64,000 nucleotides of DNA from Micromonospora pisi. Lineage in GTDB: Bacteria; Actinomycetota; Actinomycetes; Mycobacteriales; Micromonosporaceae. The stretch spans positions 310,001 through 374,000 of the forward strand of contig NZ_RBKT01000001.1 of assembly GCF_003633685.1 (NCBI RefSeq), given 5' to 3'. Under the pieces are notes generated by a model, which saw only the letters and a list, made by a program, of their open reading frames with translations, did not search any database and was not told where the DNA came from. The position numbers and the translations under genes are program-made. Every line of letters starts with the position of its first letter. Within the stretch, counting starts at the first letter, position 1. Positions 15,945 to 24,763 of the stretch are shown here, one piece after another.

Positions 15945-17545
15945 GCGCCGGCCCCGCGACCGCCGAGCCCACGACCTCGGCCTGGGCACCACTGCGCGGC
16001 GCCGCATACCGCAACCTGTGGCTGGCCCTGCTCGCCGCGAACATCGGCACCTGGATGCAGACCGTCGGCGCCCAGTGGCTGCTGATCGAGGAACGCAACG
16101 CCTCGACCCTGGTCTCGCTGGTACAGACCGCGAGCATGCTGCCGATCCTGCTGCTCGCGCTGCCGGCCGGGGCGTTGGCCGACGCGTTCGACCGACGGCA
16201 CCTGCTCATCGCGGTGCAGCTCTACCTGGCCGCCGTCGGCGTACTGCTGACCGTTCTCACCGCCACCGGCCGGATGCCGCCGGCGCTGCTGCTCACCCTC
16301 ACCTTCGCCATCGGGGTCGGCCAGGCGCTGACCCTGCCCTGCTGGGCGGCGATCATCCCGGAGCTGGTGCCACGCGCTCAGCTCCAGTCCGCCTCCGCAC
16401 TCGGTTCGATCAGTGTGAACGCGGCCCGCTCGATCGGCCCGGCGATCGCCGGTCTGCTGATCGCCCGCGCCGGTGTCGCGCCGCTCTTCGCGCTCAACGC
16501 CATCGCCGTACTGATCTTCGGGTTCGCGTTGTACCGCTGGCGCACCGACCACGCCCGCGCGGTGGAGGTGCCGGAGCGGTTCACCGCCGCGCTGCGCGCC
16601 GGGGGGCGTTTCGTCCGTCACTCCCCGGTGGTCCGGCGGTTGCTGTTCCGGGCGCTGCTCTTCCTCGTACCGGGCAGCGCACTCTGGGCATTGCTGCCGC
16701 TGGTCGCCAACCGGCGGCTCGGCCTCGGCTCCAGCGGGTACGGCGTGCTGCTCGCCGCCCTGGGGGTCGGCGCGATCGCCGGTGGACTGGTGCTGCCCTG
16801 GGTACGGGTGCACCTGACCGCCGGGGCGTTCCTGTTCGTCGCCGGTCTGCTCTATGGCGGGGCGCTGACCGTGGTCGCACTGGTGTCGAGCCTGCCGGTG
16901 GTGCTGGTCGCCCTGGTTCCGGCCGGGCTGGCGTGGGTGACCGTGCTGTCGAACCTCAACGCGGAGATCCAGCTCTACCTGCCCGGCTGGGTACGCGCCC
17001 GCGGTCTCGCGGTCTACCAGGTGGTCTTCGCCGGTGGGCAGGCGCTCGGCGCCCTGGCCTGGGGAGTGGTGGGCGACATGGCCGGGCTGGTCGCCGCGCA
17101 CCTCGCCGCCGCCGCGCTGATGTTGCTCGGCGCGTTCACGGTACGGCTCTGGCCCCTGCCCGACCTGCGTGGCAGCAACCAGGACCCGGAGAGCTACTGG
17201 CCGGCGCTGCGACTGACCCATGAACCGGACCCACGGATCGGACCCGTGGTGGTCATCGTGACGTACGTGGTGCGGGCCGAGCACGAGGTGGCGTTCGTCG
17301 ACGCGATGGAGGAGGTACGGGGTTCGCGGCAACGCACCGGCGCGACCCGGTGGGGTCTGTACCGGGAGGGCGAGTCACCGGCGTGTTTTGTCGAGGTCTA
17401 CCAGCTGCCCTCCTGGGACGAGCATCTGCGCCAGCACGGCGGCCGGCTGACCGGCGCCGACCGGGAGGCGGAGCAGCGGGCGGTGGCACTGGCCGACGGG
17501 CCCCCACAGGTGCGCCACCTGCTGCCGACCGAGGCGGGCTCGTAG
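15938..17545 (+). CDS. MFS transporter (EntS/MFS_3-like) with C-terminal antibiotic-monooxygenase-like domain
   Basis: I place the start at GTG 15938, overlapping the SDR stop, because the frame upstream is antisense-type shadow and the first transmembrane helix begins about 20 residues later (NLWLALLAANIGTWMQTVGAQWLLI). The 535-residue product has 12 predicted helices of the EntS/PF05977 family (GALADAFDRRHLLI loop, SALGSISVNAARSIGPAIAGLL). About 100 soluble residues follow the last helix (from VVVIVTYVVRAEHEVAFVDAMEEV to VRHLLPTE). They have the ABM-type ferredoxin-like pattern seen on a subset of these exporters. Substrate is unknown. The LtrA gene follows after two bases. Confidence 0.85.
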   Translation: MVSAGPATAEPTTSAWAPLRGAAYRNLWLALLAANIGTWMQTVGAQWLLIEERNASTLVSLVQTASMLPILLLALPAGALADAFDRRHLLIAVQLYLAAVGVLLTVLTATGRMPPALLLTLTFAIGVGQALTLPCWAAIIPELVPRAQLQSASALGSISVNAARSIGPAIAGLLIARAGVAPLFALNAIAVLIFGFALYRWRTDHARAVEVPERFTAALRAGGRFVRHSPVVRRLLFRALLFLVPGSALWALLPLVANRRLGLGSSGYGVLLAALGVGAIAGGLVLPWVRVHLTAGAFLFVAGLLYGGALTVVALVSSLPVVLVALVPAGLAWVTVLSNLNAEIQLYLPGWVRARGLAVYQVVFAGGQALGALAWGVVGDMAGLVAAHLAAAALMLLGAFTVRLWPLPDLRGSNQDPESYWPALRLTHEPDPRIGPVVVIVTYVVRAEHEVAFVDAMEEVRGSRQRTGATRWGLYREGESPACFVEVYQLPSWDEHLRQHGGRLTGADREAEQRAVALADGPPQVRHLLPTEAGS

Positions 17546-17547
17546 CG

Positions 17548-18846
17548 GTGCCCGATTGGAGCGCACGGCGCCCGCTGCGGATCCGGGCCGCCGCCGAGGG
17601 CACCCGGGTCAACCGGCTGGAGCTCTTCTTCGACCTGGTCTTCGTCTACGCCTTCTTCAACATCGCCCGCGCGACCACCGACGACCTCAACGGAATCAGC
17701 CTGGTCCACGCCCTGCTGATCATTTCCTTGCTCTGGTGGTGCTGGGTCGCCTACGCCTGGGCGGGCAACAGCATCCGCTCCGGCGAGGGCATGGTGCCGG
17801 TGGTGATGTTCACCGTCATGGCCGCGATCTTCATCGTGGCACTGACCATCTCCGAGGCCTTCGTCGACATCCGCGGCGGCCTCTCCGGACCGCTCGTCTT
17901 CGCCTGCTGCTACTTCGTGGTCCGGATCCTCTTCGTCGCGTTGCAGTGGCACGTCAGCGCGGACCAGCCGCAGCTGAACGCACAGATGATCCGGGTCAGC
18001 GCGACGATCGTGCTCGCCACCGCGTTCCTGCTGCTCGCCGCGTTGCTACCGGAACACCTGCCGGCGGGGACGATCCGTACCTGGACCCAGATCGGTCTCT
18101 GGGCGCTCGCCGTCCTGGTCGAGTACACCGCCGGCTACCTGGCCGCCCCGCACGGTTGGCGGATCGCCTCGGCCGGGCACTGGGCCGAACGGTTCTCGCT
18201 GATCCTGCTGGTCGCGTTCGGTGAGCTGATCATCTCGGTCGGCGTGGGCGGCACCCAGGTCCCGCACCCGATCACCTGGCCGCTGGTGATCGCGGCGGTC
18301 CTCGGCATCGTGATCACCGCCGCCCTGTGGTGGGCGTACTTCGACATCGTGGCGCTCGCCGCCGAACAGGCCCTGCACGCCGCGCGCGGGGTCGACCGGG
18401 TGATGCTCGCCCGGGACGCCTACATCTACCTGCACCTGCCGATCATCGCCGGGCTGATGCTGCTCTCGCTCGGTGGCAAGGAGGCGCTCAAGCACATCGG
18501 CGACCCGGACGTGGCGCACGTCCCGATGCACCCGGTCGCGATCACCCTGCTCTACGGTGGGCTGGGCCTCTACCTGCTCGGCCACCTCTGCTTCCAGCTA
18601 CGCATCCTGGGCACGTTGACCTGGACCCGGGTGGGCGCGATCGTCCTGACCGGCGTGTTGATCCCCCTCGCCGTCGACCTTCCCGCACTCGTGGCACTCG
18701 GCGTACTCGCCGGGATCTGCGTCGCGCTGGTCGGCGGTGAGCTGATCCTGCTCGCCGGGTCGCGGCGCAGCCTCCGGGAGGCGGTGCTGGAGGAACATCT
18801 CGCGCACGAGGCCCGGGAGACCGCCTGGCGGCGCCAGCACCGGTGA
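17548..18846 (+). CDS. Low temperature requirement protein A (LtrA) family membrane protein
   Basis: The 432-residue protein begins at GTG 17548, two bases after the MFS stop. It opens with the LtrA signature: a basic N-terminus, NRLELFFDLVFVYAF (about 21-35) and a conserved WWCWVAYAW helix. It continues through roughly ten transmembrane segments with AERFSLILLVAFGELI and ITAALWWAYFD, both characteristic. LtrA was described as needed for growth of Listeria at low temperature; the biochemical function is unknown. Tight spacing makes SDR, MFS and LtrA one transcription unit. The C-terminal 40 residues are charged and cytoplasmic. Confidence 0.85.
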   Translation: MPDWSARRPLRIRAAAEGTRVNRLELFFDLVFVYAFFNIARATTDDLNGISLVHALLIISLLWWCWVAYAWAGNSIRSGEGMVPVVMFTVMAAIFIVALTISEAFVDIRGGLSGPLVFACCYFVVRILFVALQWHVSADQPQLNAQMIRVSATIVLATAFLLLAALLPEHLPAGTIRTWTQIGLWALAVLVEYTAGYLAAPHGWRIASAGHWAERFSLILLVAFGELIISVGVGGTQVPHPITWPLVIAAVLGIVITAALWWAYFDIVALAAEQALHAARGVDRVMLARDAYIYLHLPIIAGLMLLSLGGKEALKHIGDPDVAHVPMHPVAITLLYGGLGLYLLGHLCFQLRILGTLTWTRVGAIVLTGVLIPLAVDLPALVALGVLAGICVALVGGELILLAGSRRSLREAVLEEHLAHEARETAWRRQHR

Positions 18847-18987
18847 GGCCCGCCGGGCAACGGCGACAACCCGGGCCGCACGGACGCGCGCCGCGACCGC
18901 CAAGGTCGTTAGGATTCGATCGTGGGCTGCCCGGCACCGGCTCACCGGTCGTCGGTGCCCCGTCGGCGACCCGGCTGGGGAGGAAAG

Positions 18988-20208
18988 ATGGGCCTGCGCG
19001 AGGACGCCGCGTCACTACAGGACGAGTTGGCGCTGCTGCGGCGGGAGCTGCACCAGATACCCGAGATCGGCCTCGACCTGCCCCGTACCCAGGAACGGGT
19101 GCTCGCCGCGCTCGCCCCACTCCCGCTGGAGATCAGCACCGGGACCGGTCTCTCCTCCGTCACCGCCGTGCTGCGCGGTGGGCGCCCCGGTCCGGTGGTG
19201 CTGCTCCGGGGCGACATGGACGCGCTGCCGGTGACCGAGGCGAGCGGCCTGCCGTACAGCTCCCGCCACCACGGGGTGATGCACGCCTGCGGGCACGACC
19301 TGCACACCGCCGGCCTGGTCGGGGCCGCCCGACTGCTCAGCGCCCGACGCGACGAACTCGCCGGGGACGTGGTCTTCATGTTCCAACCCGGCGAGGAGGG
19401 CCTCGACGGCGCCGCGCACATGATCTCCGAGGGGGTGCTGACCGCCGCCGGACGCCCGGTCGACGCCGCGTACGGGCTGCACGTGCTCTCCTCCACCGTC
19501 CCCCGGGGGGTCTTCTCCGCCCGTCCCGGACCGCTGATGGCCGCCTCCGCCGGACTCTTCGTGCGGGTGGTCGGGGCCGGCGGGCACGGTTCCACCCCGC
19601 ACCGCACGCTCGACCCGATCCCGGTCGCCGCCGAGATGGTCACCGCGCTGCAAGCCATGGTCACCCGGCGGTTCAACGTCTTCGACCCCGTGGTGCTGAC
19701 CGTCGGGGTGTTCCAGGCCGGCACGAAGCGCAACATCATCCCGGACGACGCGACCTTCGAGGCGACCGTACGCAGCTTCTCCACCGCCACCAGCGCCCAG
19801 GCCGGCGAGTACGCCCTCGCGCTCTGCGAGCACATCGCCGCCGCGCACGGGATGCGGGTGGAGGTCCGGTACGAGCAGGAGTACCCGGCGACGGTCAACG
19901 ACGCCGACGAGTACGAGTTCGCCGCGGCGACCGTACGGGACGTCTTCGGCCCGGACCGGTTCGAGGACCTGGTCGACCCGATGACCGGCTCCGAGGACTT
20001 CTCCCGGGTGCTGGACCGGGTGCCCGGCGCGTACGTCTTCCTCGGCGCGTGCGCCGGTGACGACCCGAAGACGGCGCCGAGCAACCACTCCCCGCGAGCG
20101 GCGTTCGACGACAGTGTGCTCGCCGACGGGGCGGCGCTCCTGGCCGAACTCGCCGTCCGGCGGCTCGCCGGGACGGACGCGACGTCGGTGAAGGCACCGC
20201 GGGCGTGA
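18988..20208 (+). CDS. M20-family amidohydrolase (N-acyl-amino acid / hippurate hydrolase type)
   Basis: ATG 18988 is chosen because GGGGAGGAAAG lies immediately upstream; the in-frame extension to 18922 is not needed. The 406-residue enzyme is an M20D metallopeptidase homologue with the two-metal motifs GDMDALP (75-81), HACGHDLHTA (99-108), the FQPGEEG glutamate pair, GLHVLSS and the final NHSPRAAF histidine. The dimerisation insert begins at GGHGSTPHR. Such enzymes remove N-acyl groups from amino acids, hippurate or indole-acetyl conjugates. It is the first gene of a three-gene run; its stop overlaps the GTG of the epimerase gene by four bases. Confidence 0.88.
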   Translation: MGLREDAASLQDELALLRRELHQIPEIGLDLPRTQERVLAALAPLPLEISTGTGLSSVTAVLRGGRPGPVVLLRGDMDALPVTEASGLPYSSRHHGVMHACGHDLHTAGLVGAARLLSARRDELAGDVVFMFQPGEEGLDGAAHMISEGVLTAAGRPVDAAYGLHVLSSTVPRGVFSARPGPLMAASAGLFVRVVGAGGHGSTPHRTLDPIPVAAEMVTALQAMVTRRFNVFDPVVLTVGVFQAGTKRNIIPDDATFEATVRSFSTATSAQAGEYALALCEHIAAAHGMRVEVRYEQEYPATVNDADEYEFAAATVRDVFGPDRFEDLVDPMTGSEDFSRVLDRVPGAYVFLGACAGDDPKTAPSNHSPRAAFDDSVLADGAALLAELAVRRLAGTDATSVKAPRA

Positions 20209-21080
20209 GCACCGTGGCCCCACGGCGGGTCCTGGTGACCGGCGCCGCCGGACTGATCGGCCGGGCAATGCTGACCTTCCTGGCCGCCCGGGGCGTGCCG
20301 GCGACCGCGCTGGTCCTGGAGAAGGCCGACGACCTGGCGGCGGATCGGGTGGTGGTGGGCGACGCGGGCGACCCGGAGACGGTCCGGTCGGCGCTGGCCG
20401 GAGTCGACGCCGTGGTGCACCTGGCGGCGATCCCGGCGCCGACCCTGGACACCGCGCACGCGGTCTTCAACCGCAACACCCGGGCGACCTTCGCCGTGCT
20501 GGAGGAGGCCGGCCAGGCCGGCGTACGGCGCGCGGTGATCGCCTCCAGCTTCTCCGTCACCGGTCTGCCCTGGGCGCAGGTCGACCTGCACCCGGCGTAC
20601 GTGCCGGTGGACGAGGGGCTGCCGTTGCAGGTGACCGACGCGTACGCGCTCGGCAAGCAGGCCGACGAGGCGACCGCGGCGATGATGGCCCGGCGGCACG
20701 GCGGCAGTGTCGTCGCGCTGCGGCTGCCGTTCGTGGGCGAGCGGGACGACCGGCTGGCCCGACGCGCCGCCGAGTTCGCCCGGGACCCGGGGTCCGGTGC
20801 CCGGGAGCTCTGGAGCTACCTGGACGTACGGGACGCGACACGCGCCTGCTGGCTCGGGCTGACCCGGCCGGGGCCCGGCGCACACGTGGTCTTCGTCGCC
20901 GCTGACGACATCCTCGCCCCGTTCCCGACCGCCGAGTTGCTCGACCGCTACCACCCTGACGTGCCGCGCCGCGCGGACCTGCCCGGGCGTTGCTCGGCGA
21001 TCGACACCCGGGCCGCGCGGGAGCTGCTGGGCTTCCAACCGGAACACCGGTTCGCGCCCGACCCCGCGCCGCTGCCCTGA
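20205..21080 (+). CDS. NAD-dependent epimerase/dehydratase-family protein (extended SDR)
   Basis: The 291-residue protein starts at GTG 20205 within the overlap GTGA. The Rossmann motif is VTGAAGLIGR (11-20), VVHLAAIPAP follows strand 4, and the catalytic pair is Tyr147/Lys151 (YALGK). The fold resembles uronate dehydrogenases and UDP-sugar epimerases. Because the next gene is a mannonate-dehydratase-like enolase-superfamily enzyme, oxidation of a hexuronate or related sugar is a reasonable guess, but nothing fixes the substrate. The C-terminus is short. It is translationally coupled to the upstream amidohydrolase. Confidence 0.8.
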   Translation: MSTVAPRRVLVTGAAGLIGRAMLTFLAARGVPATALVLEKADDLAADRVVVGDAGDPETVRSALAGVDAVVHLAAIPAPTLDTAHAVFNRNTRATFAVLEEAGQAGVRRAVIASSFSVTGLPWAQVDLHPAYVPVDEGLPLQVTDAYALGKQADEATAAMMARRHGGSVVALRLPFVGERDDRLARRAAEFARDPGSGARELWSYLDVRDATRACWLGLTRPGPGAHVVFVAADDILAPFPTAELLDRYHPDVPRRADLPGRCSAIDTRAARELLGFQPEHRFAPDPAPLP

Positions 21081-21098
21081 CCCCCGTGAAGAGGATTG

Positions 21099-22373
21099 AT
21101 GAGCGAGGCTGAGCTGCCCGTACTGCCCGAGACCCAGGCGCCCTGGCCGGCCCGGGACGGGTTGCGGATCACCCGGGTGCGGGCGATCGTCACCGCGCCC
21201 GAGGGCCCACCGCTGGTGGTGGTCCGGATCGACACCAACGAACCCGGCCTGTACGGGCTGGGCTGCGCCACCTTCACCCAGCGTTTCACCGCCGTGGTCG
21301 CCACCATCGAACAGCACGTGGCCCCGATGCTGATCGGCCGGCACCCGGCCGACATCGAGGACATCTTCCGGATGGTCCACTTCTCCTCGTACTGGCGCAA
21401 CGGGCCGGTGACGAACAACGCGCTGGCCGGGGTGGACCTGGCGCTCTGGGACATCGCTGGCAAGAGGGCCGGGATGCCGGTCTACGAGTTGCTCGGCGGG
21501 CGGGTCCGCGCCGCCGCCCAGTGTTACCTGCACGCGGGTGGGGCGACGGTGGCGGAGACGCTGGACCAGGCCCGGGAGATCATGGCCGCCGGCTACCGGC
21601 ACGTCCGGCTCCAGGTCGGACAGCCGGGCCTGGGCGCGTACGGCGCCGCCGGGGTCGGTGGCGGCTATCCGGGGCAGCCGTACCCGGACGGCTGGGACGT
21701 CCAGCAGTACCTGCGCACCACCCCGGCGCTCTTCGCCGCCGCCCGTGGCGAGTTGGGCGAGGAGGTCGAGCTGCTGCACGACGTCCACAGCCGGCTCAGT
21801 CCGAAGCAGGTGGTGTTGCTGGCGCGTGCCCTGGAGCCGTACCGACTCTTCTTCCTCGAGGACGTGATCGCGCCCGAGGAGTACGACCGGCTGCCGCAGA
21901 TCCGGGCCGAGTCACCGGTGCCGATCGCGGTCGGCGAGCAGGTCAGCTCGGTCGCGGACGCGGCCCGGCTGGTCCTCGGCGGCGGGGTGGACCTGCTCCG
22001 GCTGCACATCACCGCGGTCGGCGGGCTCACCCCGACCCGCAAACTGGTGGCGCTCTGCGAGCTGACCGGGGTGAAGACCGCCTGGCACGCGCCGGCCGAC
22101 GTCTCGCCGATCGGCGCGGCGGCGAACGTGGCGTTGGACGTGACCACGCCGGCCTTCGGTATCCAGGAGGGACACGAATACCACGAGGCGGCCCTCGAGG
22201 TATTCCCCGGCACCCTGGTGGCCCGCAACGGTTACCTCTACCCGAACGACGCACCGGGCTGGGGCATCGAGCTCGACGAGCGGGTCGCGGCGAAGTACCC
22301 GCCGGTGACGCACCTGCACGAGCGGTGGTCCGCACGGGTACGTCGCCCGGACGGCGGGATCGAGGCACCTTAG
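21099..22373 (+). CDS. Enolase-superfamily dehydratase (D-mannonate dehydratase/RspA-like)
   Basis: I take ATG 21099 (GAAGAGGA upstream) rather than the TTG one codon earlier. The 424-residue protein shows the enolase-superfamily two-domain layout: capping domain, then a barrel with metal ligands in LLHDVHSRL, FFLEDVIAPE and AVGEQVSS. A late WHAPADVSPIG histidine is typical of the mannonate dehydratase/starvation-sensing RspA group. The VALWDIAGKRAGMPVYELLGG-like stretch near residue 115 is diagnostic for the superfamily. Family members dehydrate mannonate or gluconate, many with low activity. It ends the amidohydrolase/epimerase run; no sugar transporter is adjacent. Confidence 0.82.
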   Translation: MSEAELPVLPETQAPWPARDGLRITRVRAIVTAPEGPPLVVVRIDTNEPGLYGLGCATFTQRFTAVVATIEQHVAPMLIGRHPADIEDIFRMVHFSSYWRNGPVTNNALAGVDLALWDIAGKRAGMPVYELLGGRVRAAAQCYLHAGGATVAETLDQAREIMAAGYRHVRLQVGQPGLGAYGAAGVGGGYPGQPYPDGWDVQQYLRTTPALFAAARGELGEEVELLHDVHSRLSPKQVVLLARALEPYRLFFLEDVIAPEEYDRLPQIRAESPVPIAVGEQVSSVADAARLVLGGGVDLLRLHITAVGGLTPTRKLVALCELTGVKTAWHAPADVSPIGAAANVALDVTTPAFGIQEGHEYHEAALEVFPGTLVARNGYLYPNDAPGWGIELDERVAAKYPPVTHLHERWSARVRRPDGGIEAP

Positions 22374-22613
22374 CCGCGCCCGGCCGGGTGGTGCCGGACA
22401 CGAAAAACAGCAGTTGTCCACATCACTATCTAATTTCTGACTAATTGTCTTTGCGCAGGTCGCCCGGACCGGTCCGGTCCGGCGTGCCGAATCGGGGTTT
22501 CGCGCCCTCCTCGGACAGGCGCAATATCGGCGAAGTTCCGCCGACCCGGACACCCTCGTCGGCGGCGCGCATCCTCTCGTTCCCCGTTCGTCCCCATCAC
22601 GAGGAGACACCCC

Positions 22614-23321
22614 TTGTCTCAGCAGACCGTTTCTCGCCGCTCGGTGCTCGCGGCGGGCGGACTCACCGCCGCCGGCGCGGTCGGCGCCCTCGGCCTCGCC
22701 ACCCCGGCCTCCGCCCACCCGACGGAGCCGCCGGCGCTCACCCCCACCTCCGCCCTCAACCGCCTGCTCGCCGGCAACAAGCGCTTCTACAAGGGCGACG
22801 CCCGGCACCCGCACCAGTCCATGAAGGACCTGCACGACCTGGCCGCCGGGCAGCACCCGTTCGCGGTCACGCTCGGCTGCGCCGACTCCCGGGTCGCCCC
22901 GGAACTCCTCTTCGACCAGGGGCTGGGTGACCTGTTCGACAACCGGGTCGCCGGCAACATCGTGGACGACCTGCTGCTCGGCAGCATCGAGTTCGCGATC
23001 GAGGAGTTCGGGGTGCCGCTGATCGTGGTGCTCGGCCACGAGCGGTGCGGCGCCATCACCGCCACCGTCGACGTGATCGAGCACGGCGGCGAGGCCGCCG
23101 GCCACATCGGCAGCATCGTGGCGGCACTGCGCCCGGTGGTCGAGCCCCTGGTGGGCGGCCCGGGCGACGTGGTCGAGGCGGGCGTACGCGCCAACGTCCT
23201 CGCCCAGGTGCAGTACCTGCTCGACCACAGCGAGATCGTCCAGGAGAAGGTCGCCAACGGCACCCTCGGCGTCGTCGGGGCCCGCTACGACCTCGACAAC
23301 GGCAAGGTCATCCTGCTCTGA
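22614..23321 (+). CDS. Beta-class carbonic anhydrase with Tat signal peptide
   Basis: The TTG at 22614, with AGGAGA seven bases upstream, opens a 235-residue protein. Its N-terminus is a twin-arginine signal (SRRSVLAAGGLTAAGAVGALG, cleavage after ASA near residue 34), so the enzyme is exported folded with its metal. The beta-carbonic anhydrase core has Cys89, Asp91 and Arg93 in LGCADSR, then His142 and Cys145 in LGHERC, the expected zinc ligands. It should hydrate CO2 to bicarbonate outside the membrane. It is a single gene followed by two consecutive strong hairpins. The 240 bases upstream carry a short AT-rich stretch (about 22405-22455) that may hold its promoter. Confidence 0.92.
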   Translation: MSQQTVSRRSVLAAGGLTAAGAVGALGLATPASAHPTEPPALTPTSALNRLLAGNKRFYKGDARHPHQSMKDLHDLAAGQHPFAVTLGCADSRVAPELLFDQGLGDLFDNRVAGNIVDDLLLGSIEFAIEEFGVPLIVVLGHERCGAITATVDVIEHGGEAAGHIGSIVAALRPVVEPLVGGPGDVVEAGVRANVLAQVQYLLDHSEIVQEKVANGTLGVVGARYDLDNGKVILL

Positions 23322-23325
23322 TCCC

Positions 23326-23393
23326 CCGTCGGCCGGCTCCCCCCGGCCGACGGCAAGCTGCCCCGGTCCGCACTCGGCGGGGCCGGGGCAGCT
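23326..23393. terminator. Double hairpin terminator between convergent genes
   Basis: CCGTCGGCCGG (23326-23336) pairs with 23343-23353. A second stem, AGCTGCCCCGG (23356-23366) with 23383-23393, follows at once. Both are perfect 11-bp stems lying between the carbonic anhydrase stop and the convergent phytase-like gene. Confidence 0.75.
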
Positions 23394-23408
23394 CCCTTGT
23401 GGCTCCGG

Positions 23409-24656
23409 TTACGGCAGGATGCGCTTGTCCGCGTCCAGGTTCGCGCTCAGCCGGATGGTGATGAACTCGTTGTTGTCCGGCTGGCCCGGGGTACGCCCGT
23501 TCGACGACGGGAAGTTGTTGTCGTTGAGTACGCCGAGCGTCCGGTCGTCCAACACGACCAGGCCCTCGATGGTGGTGAACGGGAACCGGAAGACCGGCCC
23601 GAACCCGCCGATGTTGTGCGGGTTGGCGAGGTTGAGCAGGTCCGCGACGAGGGTCTTGTCGACCTTGCCGTCCCGGTCCCGGTCCCGCCGGTCGATCAGG
23701 TACACCTTCTTGACCAGGGCGCCCGCGCCCTCGCCGCCGTCCCGCTCGATCACCAGCATGCGGTTGTTGTCGACGCTGATCGCGTCACCGATCGCGTGGT
23801 TCGGCGAGTCGAGCTGGTACGTCCACCAGGTGCCGGTGTAGCGGCCCGCGACCAGGTCGAACTGGTACAACCGCAACGCGCCGGCCGGGTCACCGGCGAC
23901 GGTGCCCTCCAGCAGCGGGTAGAGCGAGCGGCCGTCCGGGGAGAGCGCCATGCCCTCGAAGCCCTTGCTGCTGGGCAGGTTCGGCTGGCCCGCCGGGTTC
24001 TCCGGGGCCCGTACGCCGGGCAGCGGCACCGGAGCCTGGAGCAGTCGGCCGGCCCGGTCGAAGTGGAGCAGGTACGGGCCGAACTCGTCACCGAGCCAGT
24101 ACGAGCCGTCCTTGGCCCGCACCATCGACTCGACGTCGAAGTCGGCGCCGGTGAGCACCCGGTCGGGTCGGGTCAGCGCGAACGGTACGTACCCGTTGGG
24201 GTCGGTGAGGCTCACACCACCGAGGACGTCGACGCTGCCGCTGTCGAAGTTCGGCGCGATCCGCTGGATCCGCAGGACGAAGTCGGAGCTGTTGGCCTTG
24301 TTGCCGAAGCCGTTGTCGGAGAGCACGTCGAAGGTGCCGTCGGCGTTGCGCTGGACGCCGCTGAAACCCTGCACCGGCTGGTCGGCGAAGGGTGCGGTGA
24401 CGCCGTTGACCGGGGTGGTGCCGAGCAGCGAACCGGAGGGCTCGCTGCCCGGTACCCAGGTCAGGGCCGGAAGTGAGGCAAAGTTGGTGAGCGTGGCCTG
24501 GCGGAACGGCTTCGCCGGCCCACCCTGCCCGGTGAGGTTGACCTCGGTACGGTCGGCCCCGATGAGGTTGGCCGCGGCGGTGGGCACGGCGAGTACGGCG
24601 AGCGTCAACGCGCCGATACCGAGGCCGAGCCCGAGCCGTCGAGCGGTAGCTGTCAT
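23409..24656 (-). CDS. Secreted esterase-like/phytase-like beta-propeller protein (PF13449 family)
   Basis: ATG 24656 gives a 415-residue protein with a classical signal peptide (RRLGLGLGIGALTLAVLAVPTAA). The mature part resembles the phytase-like/esterase-like-activity family: repeated strands with GFSGVQRNADGTFDVLSDNGFGNK, SYWLGDEFGPYLLHFD, GFEGMALSPDGRSLYPLLEG and FTTIEGLVVLDDRTLGVLNDNNFP. These are the acidic, propeller-forming repeats of that family, probably calcium-binding. Whether it hydrolyses phytate or another phosphoester is unknown. It is transcribed towards the carbonic anhydrase terminator. Upstream lies the interspersed repeat at 24704-24756. Confidence 0.8.
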   Translation of the reverse strand: MTATARRLGLGLGIGALTLAVLAVPTAAANLIGADRTEVNLTGQGGPAKPFRQATLTNFASLPALTWVPGSEPSGSLLGTTPVNGVTAPFADQPVQGFSGVQRNADGTFDVLSDNGFGNKANSSDFVLRIQRIAPNFDSGSVDVLGGVSLTDPNGYVPFALTRPDRVLTGADFDVESMVRAKDGSYWLGDEFGPYLLHFDRAGRLLQAPVPLPGVRAPENPAGQPNLPSSKGFEGMALSPDGRSLYPLLEGTVAGDPAGALRLYQFDLVAGRYTGTWWTYQLDSPNHAIGDAISVDNNRMLVIERDGGEGAGALVKKVYLIDRRDRDRDGKVDKTLVADLLNLANPHNIGGFGPVFRFPFTTIEGLVVLDDRTLGVLNDNNFPSSNGRTPGQPDNNEFITIRLSANLDADKRILP

Positions 24657-24703
24657 GGCCGGCAGGCTAGGCGGCCCGGTTGAACACCGGTTGGCCGTCG
24701 GGG

Positions 24704-24756
24704 TAAGGAAGGGCCCCTTGTTATCGCTTTCTGTATAGGAAGGGCCCCTTCCTAAC
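24704..24756. repeat. Interspersed paired-palindrome element of the Micromonospora/Salinispora type
   Basis: Two GGAAGGGCCCCTT palindromes (about 24707-24719 and 24738-24750) flank the spacer TTATCGCTTTCTGTATA. The outer ends are TAAGG and CCTAACA. Each half is self-complementary and the whole can fold as one long hairpin. I recognise the sequence as a common intergenic element of Micromonospora and Salinispora genomes. Here it lies in the 107 bases between two minus-strand genes. Confidence 0.75.
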
Positions 24757-24763
24757 ACCTCAC

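Noticed and set aside
18942-21788. 948-codon minus-strand frame opposite the amidohydrolase operon
   Set aside because: Same reason: antisense shadow of genes with complete catalytic motifs.
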